Assembly: GCA_028291285.1 (NCBI GenBank) | Contig: JAQGIJ010000082.1 | Coordinates: 1-11,540 of the forward strand | Direction: 5' to 3' | Length of the DNA: 11,540 bases | Source: Phenylobacterium sp. | Lineage (GTDB): Bacteria > Pseudomonadota > Alphaproteobacteria > Caulobacterales > Caulobacteraceae | Shown here: one piece after another, positions 6,973 to 11,540 of the stretch | How positions within the stretch are numbered: position 1 is the first letter of the stretch | Layout of the letters: the number at the start of each line of letters is the position of its first letter | Translations under genes and position numbers: made by a program | Notes under the pieces: generated by a model | What the model was told of the DNA's origin: nothing | Seen by the model: only the letters and a program-made list of their open reading frames with translations | Database searches by the model: none

Positions 6973-7560
6973 TTAGTCTCGGCCTCTGAGCACGCCGTTG
7001 CTGCCCTTCGATCCGTTCGGCCACGCCCCTGTCCTGCCCCACCTGAGCAGCCGGTCGGTCAACGAGCGGTGTGCGTGAAGGCGGCGGATCAGGAAGTGCG
7101 CGCGGCGGCGCACCTGGCGCAGCTGCGTCAGATGGTGGCGCATCTCGCTTTTGATGAGCTCGGCGTCCGCAGTCGAGGCCGACTCGGACAGGACGATGGC
7201 CCGGCCTTCCAGGACGCGGATATCCGAGTAGAACCGCAGGACGCGCAGCGCGGTGCGCCGGTCGAACAGGCCGATAGAGGAGGCGTTGTTGGTGAACACG
7301 ACCGTGTCGCCCGGCTGAAACAGGATTTTCAGCAGTTGGCCGCCCGAGATCTGACCCGTCATCACACGCAGGCCGTAGGCGGTCTCGTACTCCAGCAGCC
7401 GATTGTGCAGGGCGCGCACCTCCATCAATATCGCCTGGCGATAGGTGCGGCTGGTGATCGACTGCTGCCTCTGCTGGCTGATTCGCGAGGTGACGTAGCT
7501 CGTCGCCGCGCTAAGCACGGCGGAGGCGAGAAGGGTGATGGCCGACACCGGCACGTTCAT
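6973..7560 (-). CDS. Hypothetical membrane-anchored protein
   Basis: A 195-residue protein that I do not recognise. It has one N-terminal hydrophobic helix (about residues 4-24, VPVSAITLLASAVLSAATSY), then a Gln/Arg-rich stretch (SRISQQRQQ) and a largely helical, soluble remainder. Clear landmarks are YRQAILMEVRALHNRLLEYE (helical, about 39-58), a middle part with FTNNASSIGLFDRR, and a basic C-terminus (RQVRRRAHFLIRRLHAHR). The topology is probably a short anchor with the bulk in the cytoplasm. I prefer ATG 7560, which has GGGA 7 nt upstream on the minus strand; a GTG at 7566 would overlap that signal. The gene stands alone, convergent with tRNA-Asn and divergent from the small ORF at 7832. 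Codon use looks like that of the neighbours apart from a slightly lower GC. No function is assigned. Confidence 0.75.
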   Translation of the reverse strand: MNVPVSAITLLASAVLSAATSYVTSRISQQRQQSITSRTYRQAILMEVRALHNRLLEYETAYGLRVMTGQISGGQLLKILFQPGDTVVFTNNASSIGLFDRRTALRVLRFYSDIRVLEGRAIVLSESASTADAELIKSEMRHHLTQLRQVRRRAHFLIRRLHAHRSLTDRLLRWGRTGAWPNGSKGSNGVLRGRD

Positions 7561-7831
7561 GGCCACATCCCGATCCGCGCTCTGGGGTCGCGGCGCCTGA
7601 CTGCGACAAGGTCCAGGCTATCGGTGAAGCCTGGCCGGTCTTGGAGCGGCCTGCGGAAACTTGGCAGCCTTTGCTGCGCCACGCGCGGTCGAGGGGATTG
7701 AGCGGGCCGAGAGCGCCAAACCGGGGCGCTACCGTGCAATCCACCCTGGTCAGCCCCGGCCACAAGACGCCAGTTCGCCCGCTCCCAACAGACCGCGGTC
7801 CGCCCGGAGCGAACGGCGAAGGAGCCGTGAG
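7561..7831. other. Divergent intergenic region without a recognisable gene
   Basis: This 271-bp spacer lies between the divergent hypothetical protein gene (start 7560) and the small ORF (start 7832). Frames are open on both strands because of the high GC, but none has a start signal or domain. The small-ORF frame is itself open upstream of its ATG. It must hold promoters for both genes, yet I could not pick a -35/-10 pair with confidence. Beyond the Shine-Dalgarno of the small ORF at 7819-7824 I see nothing definite. Confidence 0.4.
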
Positions 7832-7963
7832 ATGCTACTCTTCTGGATCTTGGGACCGGGGCTGTACGCGTCGATGCCGTCGGACCTGGCGCTGGCCTGC
7901 TGGGGCGACACCATGCGATGGCTCGTCGCTACCGTGCCGGTCAACGCGCGAACGTCAGTCTAG
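7832..7963 (+). CDS. Small hydrophobic ORF (43 aa), possible leader or membrane peptide
   Basis: ATG 7832 is preceded by a near-ideal AAGGAG (7819-7824) with a 7-nt spacer, the best ribosome-binding site in this part of the window. The peptide starts MLLFWILGPGLYASMPSD, continues with LALACWGDTMRWLVATVP and ends NARTSV at TAG 7961-7963. It is hydrophobic with three Trp residues (5, 24, 30) and could form one or two short membrane segments split by a Pro/Ser/Asp turn. Directly after its stop come a long hairpin (7973-7999) and two overlapping ones ahead of the kinase gene. It could therefore be an upstream peptide of that transcript, a free-standing small membrane protein, or the toxin part of a type I system. 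No homologue is recognised; the frame is open upstream, so a longer protein cannot be excluded. Confidence 0.45.
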   Translation: MLLFWILGPGLYASMPSDLALACWGDTMRWLVATVPVNARTSV

Positions 7964-7972
7964 GCGAGGTGA

Positions 7973-8076
7973 AGGATCGTCAAGCAGGGCTTCGATCCTA
8001 CAAGCTAGGCCCTGAACGGCGCTGATAGGTGAGGGGGAGTTCCCCCGGCGATCGGCCGGGCGGTTCTTTACCCGGG
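7973..8076 (+). promoter_or_regulatory. Structured leader with overlapping hairpins before the kinase gene
   Basis: AGGATCG (7973-7979) pairs with CGATCCT (7993-7999), extended inside by AAGC (7982-7985) with GCTT (7989-7992), leaving a 3-nt loop and a 2-nt bulge. GGGGGA (8033-8038) pairs with TCCCCC (8041-8046). CCCGGC (8044-8049) pairs with GCCGGG (8055-8060), using bases of the previous stem. CCGGG (8056-8060) can alternatively pair with CCCGG (8071-8075), which touches the presumed ribosome-binding region of the ATG at 8090. The last three are mutually exclusive in part. None is followed by a convincing T-run, so attenuation at the translation level would fit better than termination. Function is inferred only. 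Confidence 0.35.
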
Positions 8077-8089
8077 ATGGCAGACGGCC

Positions 8090-8704
8090 ATGGTCTTCGA
8101 GCAAACGGGCTCCCGCCAGGAGCCGATGCAGCTTTTGATCGCGGAGATGAACCATCGCTGGTTCAACGGTCTGCAGGTGATCCAGGCGGCCTTGAACCTG
8201 TGCAGCCGGCAGGCCGCATCCCCGGATGTCATGCGCCGCAACCTCGCGGCCGTTTCGACGCAGATCCAGGCCATGGCCGCCTTGCACCGCCGGCTGACCC
8301 GCCTGAAGCGCGTCGGGGCAGGTCTCGAGCGCCACTGCCGGGCGCTCTGCATGGATCTCGCCCTGGCTTTCGGCCGTACGGACGTCCTGCCGAACGTAGC
8401 CATGGTCGACGCCGGGCTCTGCGCCCGCTCCGAGCAGCACCTCGCCCTTATCGTGGTCGAGCTGATGACCAACGCGCTGAAACACGGCCGTCCGCCGGCG
8501 TCCGGCGGGGTCGTCTGGATCCAGCTCCGGTTCCTCGGCGAAGCAGAACTGGAGCTGGTGGTGACCGACAATTTCGAACCGCCGGCGGCGACCGAGGCGC
8601 CCGCGCCGGTGATGGTTGCAGCCTTGGTCGAGGACCTTGGCGGCGATCTCAAGGTCTGCTGCCGTCCCACCTACCGCACCCGCGCGCGCTTCCCCATTCG
8701 ATGA
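8090..8704 (+). CDS. Small soluble histidine kinase-like protein (HisKA_2/HWE type), divergent ATPase half
   Basis: A 204-residue protein without a membrane or sensor segment. Residues 14-36 form a dimerisation/phosphoacceptor helix with the H-box EMNHRWFNGLQ (candidate phospho-His22), as in HisKA_2/HWE kinases (ExNHRxxN). A second helix spans about 48-72. The N-box is good (HLALIVVELMTNALKHG, 117-133, with Asn128). The G1 box is degenerate, reading TDNFEPP (Asp160) instead of the usual D-x-G-x-G, and the G2 region is reduced to LGGDL (183-187) before a short C-terminal strand. It may be a kinase with weak ATP binding or a phosphotransferase of the ChpT/Spo0B kind that keeps the fold. The start ATG 8090 has no clear Shine-Dalgarno. 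The in-frame ATG 8126 has AGGAG but only 3 nt away and would leave the H-box close to the N-terminus. No response regulator is adjacent; the next gene is AraC-type. Confidence 0.75.
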   Translation: MVFEQTGSRQEPMQLLIAEMNHRWFNGLQVIQAALNLCSRQAASPDVMRRNLAAVSTQIQAMAALHRRLTRLKRVGAGLERHCRALCMDLALAFGRTDVLPNVAMVDAGLCARSEQHLALIVVELMTNALKHGRPPASGGVVWIQLRFLGEAELELVVTDNFEPPAATEAPAPVMVAALVEDLGGDLKVCCRPTYRTRARFPIR

Positions 8705-8745
8705 GGCCTCACACCTGTAAGGGATGAGGCCTCACACCTGTAAGG
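8700..8745 (+). repeat. Perfect 23-bp tandem direct repeat overlapping a stop codon
   Basis: Units 8700-8722 and 8723-8745 are identical. Each contains the 10-bp palindrome TGAGGCCTCA (first copy 8702-8711) followed by CACCTGTAAGG. The TGA stop of the kinase-like gene (8702-8704) is the start of that palindrome in copy one. A third, degenerate CTCACACC occurs at 8784-8791, preceded by TTGTAA. The repeats lie 123-168 bp before the AraC-type start codon, so a tandem operator is possible, but a simple slip duplication explains it too. Confidence 0.9.
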
Positions 8746-8867
8746 AACGAGGGGCCTGTCGGGCTTCCAACTCCTTGTAACGTCTCACACCCGCCAGGGT
8801 CTCGGCTGGTCGATAGTCGCGCGGTCGGCGGCGCCCATCAGCGCCCCTTCGGACCGAGGAGCGTGAG

Positions 8868-9452
8868 ATGACCATGATGCCGATGTCCCGGCTGGCCCAT
8901 TGCGACACGGAAGATGTCGCCATCGTCCCGGAGCTTGCGGACAGCCTCGCGCAGCTGCTGGAGTCCGCGCGTAGAGACCTCGACGACGATCACGAGGCGG
9001 CCAAGGCCTCGATCGCCCGGGCCACGATCCTGCTCAAGGTCGAGCTGGAGCGGAGGACGACGGCCGTCTTGCAAGAGGCAGGACCGGGCCAGCTGGCGGG
9101 ATGGCAGGTGCACCGTCTGAGGGCCTTCATCGACGACCACCTGGACAAGACCATCCACATCACCGATCTGGCGAGGGTCGCCCGGCGAAGCGCCGCCTAT
9201 TTCTGCCGCGCATTCAAGCGCACTTTCGGCGAGACCCCGCACGCCTACGTCGTCCGGCGGCGCCTACACCGGGCGCGGCATCTGATGCTCACCACGGACC
9301 TGGCGCTTTCGGAGATCGCCCTCAGCTGCGGGTTCACGGACCAGGCGCACCTCTGCCGGCTGTTCCGCCAGACTCACGGCCAGAGCCCGGCGGTCTGGCG
9401 ACGCGAGCGGCGCGACGGGACGCCGCCCGCCCTCGTTTCGCAGGCCGCTTGA
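8868..9452 (+). CDS. AraC/XylS-family transcriptional regulator
   Basis: A 194-residue DNA-binding regulator. The C-terminal half is a typical AraC DNA-binding domain: helix RLRAFIDDHLDKTIHITDLA, first HTH at about 98-118 (TDLARVARRSAAYFCRAFKR), linker helix (RRRLHRARHLM), second HTH at about 147-169 (LSEIALSCGFTDQAHLCRLF), and the closing F/H-GQSPAVWRR signature. The N-terminus (1-80) is short, acidic and helical (PELADSLAQLLESARRDLDDD) rather than the usual cupin ligand domain, so the input is unclear; it may dimerise or contact a partner. The start ATG 8868 has GAGGA at 8856-8860 with a 7-nt spacer. It is on the same strand as the histidine kinase-like gene (163-bp gap) and 272 bp before the ytcA-mdtN-mdtO-like operon, which is its most likely target. 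Direct regulation of that operon is an inference from position. Confidence 0.93.
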   Translation: MTMMPMSRLAHCDTEDVAIVPELADSLAQLLESARRDLDDDHEAAKASIARATILLKVELERRTTAVLQEAGPGQLAGWQVHRLRAFIDDHLDKTIHITDLARVARRSAAYFCRAFKRTFGETPHAYVVRRRLHRARHLMLTTDLALSEIALSCGFTDQAHLCRLFRQTHGQSPAVWRRERRDGTPPALVSQAA

Positions 9453-9724
9453 TGCTTCCGCCTCGGTCGACCGCGCGGGCGGTCGGCGCGGCCGATCGCC
9501 GGGCCTCCGTCGGGGCGAATGGTCGCCGGCAGGTCATGGGCCTGAAATCGGCGGCAACTCCCTCCAATCCCGTAGTGGTGGCGAGCCCTAGGTTTGGGAT
9601 CGCGCGAGCGGGCGCGGATCGGCGAGGGGACCTCATGTCTGTCTATGCCTCGTCAGGTCGTGGCAGATCCGGGGAGCGGCGGCCCGGTGCAGGCCTATCC
9701 CGACCGCTCGCGCGCCGGCTGCAG
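9453..9724 (+). other. Intergenic region before the ytcA-mdtN-mdtO-like operon
   Basis: This 272-bp spacer is expected to contain the operon promoter and the site of the upstream AraC-type regulator. ATCCC (9567-9571) and GGGAT (9596-9600) form a loose inverted pair in its centre, around an AT-richer block (CCCTAGGTTTGGG, about 9587-9599). I could not choose a -35/-10 pair. GAGGGG at 9624-9629 with ATG 9635 is an attractive start that is in frame with the lipoprotein gene and would extend it by 30 codons. Confidence 0.35.
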
Positions 9725-10012
9725 ATGCGCGGTCCGTGCTCTTCCCCACGAGCCGCCGCCGGTCGGTTGACCTTGCTCAGCCTGCTGGGCCTCGGCGGCT
9801 GCGACCCGGGCGCGCCCTCGCTCACCCTCGTAGGCTCCTACTTTCCGGCCTGGATCCTGTGTTCGCTGATCGGCGTCGCGGTCGGCCTCGCGGCGCGGGT
9901 CGTCCTTTCGGCGACGCGGTTGGCGGAGACCGCCGCCTATCCCCTGATCGTCTGCATCGCGAGCGGCGTCATCGCCGGAATCGCGGCCTGGCTGGTCTTC
10001 TACCGAGGGTGA
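9725..10012 (+). CDS. ytcA: YtcA-like small lipoprotein/membrane protein
   Basis: A 95-residue protein matching the layout of the YtcA family, which sits beside mdtN-type adaptors and FUSC permeases. Counting from ATG 9725, a basic N-region is followed by a hydrophobic stretch and a lipobox, LGLGGC (Cys26), so a signal peptidase II lipoprotein is likely. The family-like segment LVGSYFPAWILC follows, with two transmembrane helices at about 42-62 and 72-92. The ATG at 9635, in the same frame, has a better Shine-Dalgarno (GAGGGG, 5-nt spacer) but would put the Cys at residue 56, too far for a usual lipoprotein signal. I chose 9725 on that basis; the choice is open. The gene is followed after 5 bp by the adaptor. 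The molecular role of YtcA is not known. Confidence 0.78.
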   Translation: MRGPCSSPRAAAGRLTLLSLLGLGGCDPGAPSLTLVGSYFPAWILCSLIGVAVGLAARVVLSATRLAETAAYPLIVCIASGVIAGIAAWLVFYRG

Positions 10013-10017
10013 GGACT

Positions 10018-11067
10018 GTGAAGGCTGCAGGCGTCAAGCGCATATTCCCCATCGCCAGGCTGGTCACGCTGGCGCTGGTCGTGGGCGCGGCGGGCCTGGG
10101 CGTCTACGCCTTCTCCGCGGGCGGCGCGCGACCATCCTCGGACGACGCATCGATCGATGCCGACACCATCCATGTCGCGGCGACTGTCGGCGGCCGGATC
10201 GTCGACATCGGGGTGGTCGAGAACGGCGGGGTCCGGCGCGGCGACCTCCTTTTCCAGATCGATCCCGTGCCCTACGCGTACGCCGTCGCTCAGGCCAAGG
10301 CTGACCTGGCGGCGGCGGAGGCGCAGCTCGGCAGCCGGCGGCGGATGGTGTCCACGCAGCGCTCCAACACCCTCGTCACCAGCGACGATGCGCGGAACGC
10401 GGCGACCAATCTGGCGCTGGCGAACCGCACGGTGGAGCGTCTCCGTCCGCTGGCGGCGCAAGGCTACGTCCCCCGGCAGCAGCTCGACCAGGCCGAAACC
10501 CAGGCGCGCGACGCCGCCACCCGGCTGCGCCAGGCTGCGCAGCAGCACGCCGCGGCGGTGGTCGCCGTCGATACCGATGAGGCGGCCCGGGCGGAGATCG
10601 AGGCGCGGCGCGCGGCGCTGAACCTGGCTGAGCGGCATCTGCAGGACACCACCGTCCGGGCCACCCACAATGGCTGGGTGGTCGGCCTGACCGCCGCATC
10701 CGGCGAGATGGTGAGCCCGGGCCAGAGCCTCTTTACCCTGATCGACGCCGACGACTGGTTCGCTGTGGCCAACTTTCGGGAGACCGACCTCAGGCCGGTC
10801 CATCCCGGCGACTGCGCGACGGTCTATTCGATGCTCGACCGCAGGCGGCCGATCGCCGGCGTGGTGCAGGGCATCGGCTGGGGCGTGCTCGACCAGGATC
10901 GCATCAACCTGCCGCGCTCGGCGCCCTATGTGCAGCGCTCGCTCGACTGGGTTCGGGTCGCCCAGCGCTTTCCCGTCAGGGTGCGCCTGCGCGCCCCGCC
11001 GCCCGAGCTGGCCCGGCTCGGCGCCAGCGCCGTCGTGGAGATCAAGCATGGCGCGGCCTGCCGCTGA
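10018..11067 (+). CDS. mdtN: HlyD/EmrA-family efflux adaptor (MdtN-like)
   Basis: A 349-residue periplasmic adaptor. An N-terminal anchor helix (about 12-32) is followed by the family hallmark TDDA-like segment (SSDDASIDADTIHVAATVGGRI, 40-61), where the barrel-sandwich half begins. Next come VVENGGVRRGDLLFQIDP, a long Ala/Gln-rich coiled-coil hairpin (about 86-210), the second half (VRATHNGWVVGLTAASGEMVSPGQSLFTLID), and a beta-barrel with FRETDLRPVHPGD. The closing VRVAQRFPVRVRL is typical of adaptors paired with FUSC or DHA2 pumps. GTG 10018 is chosen because GAGGG lies 8 nt upstream (10005-10009). GTG 10009, overlapping the ytcA stop, is an alternative. It works with the FUSC protein encoded next, whose start overlaps it by 20 bp. 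E. coli ytcA-mdtNOP has the same order and has been linked to drug resistance; the substrate here is unknown. Confidence 0.92.
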   Translation: MKAAGVKRIFPIARLVTLALVVGAAGLGVYAFSAGGARPSSDDASIDADTIHVAATVGGRIVDIGVVENGGVRRGDLLFQIDPVPYAYAVAQAKADLAAAEAQLGSRRRMVSTQRSNTLVTSDDARNAATNLALANRTVERLRPLAAQGYVPRQQLDQAETQARDAATRLRQAAQQHAAAVVAVDTDEAARAEIEARRAALNLAERHLQDTTVRATHNGWVVGLTAASGEMVSPGQSLFTLIDADDWFAVANFRETDLRPVHPGDCATVYSMLDRRRPIAGVVQGIGWGVLDQDRINLPRSAPYVQRSLDWVRVAQRFPVRVRLRAPPPELARLGASAVVEIKHGAACR

Positions 11068-11540
11068 GCGCGGGAGCAGATTTGGCGCCTGGCTGGGCGA
11101 GCAGCTGGCGCCCGCGCCCGGCCGCTTCGCCTTCGCGGCGAAGCTGGCCGCGATCTGCACGATCACCGCGGTGGCGACCGCGATCTATCGCACCCCGGAC
11201 CCGGCGCTTGCAGCCTACCTAGCCTTCTTCCTCAATGCCCGGGACCGGGTCACGAGCCTGCTCCTGGAGGTCGTCCTGACGCTCCTCGTTGCGATCCTGC
11301 TCGGGATCATCCTGGCGACGGCGATGCTCGTGCTCGACCACGCGGCTTGGCGCGTGGGCGCGATCGCTGCGCTCTCCTTCGGCCTGCTGTTCCTGGCCTC
11401 GGCCAGCAAGCTAAAGCCGCTCGCGGCGATCTTCGGGCTAATCCTCGGCTACGGCCTCGACAAGCTCGGCCAGATCCAGGTGGGCGAGGCGGCGACCCGG
11501 CTGCTGCTGTACACTTGGCTGTTCGCGGCCATGCCGGCGC
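11048..11540 (+). CDS. mdtO: FUSC-family efflux permease, N-terminal part (MdtO/AaeB-like)
   Basis: The open frame from ATG 11048 to the window end gives 164 codons of an integral membrane protein; the C-terminal part is missing. GGAG at 11037-11040 with a 7-nt spacer supports the start, and the 20-bp overlap with the adaptor gene indicates tight coupling. The protein begins with a short polar N-terminus ending APAPGRFAFAAK. Hydrophobic helices follow at about 29-47, 71-95, 105-120 and 128-140, with the FUSC-type segment AYLAFFLNARDRVTSLL (about 56-72) between the first two. FUSC proteins export aromatic acids and some drugs across the inner membrane together with an HlyD-type adaptor. The full protein is normally 600-700 residues, so most of the cytoplasmic and second membrane domain lies downstream. 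Assignment rests on context and the N-terminal pattern. Confidence 0.85.
   Translation, partial: MARPAAERGSRFGAWLGEQLAPAPGRFAFAAKLAAICTITAVATAIYRTPDPALAAYLAFFLNARDRVTSLLLEVVLTLLVAILLGIILATAMLVLDHAAWRVGAIAALSFGLLFLASASKLKPLAAIFGLILGYGLDKLGQIQVGEAATRLLLYTWLFAAMPA

Noticed and set aside
6753..6989. 78-codon plus-strand frame after the tRNA
   Set aside because: TTG start without a Shine-Dalgarno, no domain, overlaps the 3' end of the minus-strand hypothetical gene.
6642..7600. tRNA-Asn as an attachment site for an integrated element
   Set aside because: No repeated tRNA 3' end, integrase or phage gene is seen downstream within the window.
8029..8727. 232-codon plus-strand frame overlapping the kinase-like gene in another frame
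   Set aside because: Pro/Arg/Gly-rich with no domain; the frame starting at 8090 has clear H-box and N-box motifs.

Overview
High-GC alphaproteobacterial chromosomal DNA. Protein sequence style, the TTG and GTG starts, the GTGA stop/start overlaps and a near-consensus CtrA-type box suggest Caulobacterales (Caulobacter/Phenylobacterium-like). This placement is an inference from sequence character, not from a database match. The window looks mostly like core or near-core chromosome, with no transposase, integrase, CRISPR array or phage gene.

Left part (1-4806, minus strand): a compact operon reading right to left, consisting of a periplasmic adaptor (MFP), an RND efflux permease and a GNAT acetyltransferase. 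The permease has a noncanonical proton-relay region. The acetyltransferase frame is broken by an in-frame TGA at codon 125, yet recognisable GNAT sequence continues in the same frame to the window edge. No outer-membrane TolC-like partner is present.

Middle (5042-6717, plus strand): divergent from the efflux operon is a glyoxalase I and aldo/keto reductase pair, plausibly both dealing with reactive aldehydes such as methylglyoxal. A 285-bp spacer follows, with a CtrA-like box, two hairpins (the second a strong intrinsic terminator, possibly ending a small RNA) and then a tRNA-Asn(GUU) with a good sigma-70-type promoter.

Right-middle (6718-9452): an accessory-looking stretch. It holds an orphan membrane-anchored hypothetical protein (minus strand), a 43-codon hydrophobic small ORF with an excellent Shine-Dalgarno, a leader with overlapping hairpins, a small soluble HisKA_2/HWE-like histidine kinase with a degenerate ATP-binding half, a perfect 23-bp tandem duplication overlapping that gene's stop codon, and an AraC-type regulator with a short helical N-terminus.

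Right end (9725-11540, plus strand): a ytcA-mdtN-mdtO-like operon encoding a small two-helix lipoprotein/membrane protein, an EmrA/HlyD-type adaptor and a FUSC-family permease that runs off the window. The AraC gene just upstream is the obvious candidate regulator. The window therefore carries two unrelated drug/aromatic-acid efflux systems (RND and FUSC) flanking an aldehyde-detoxification pair and a small signalling cluster.
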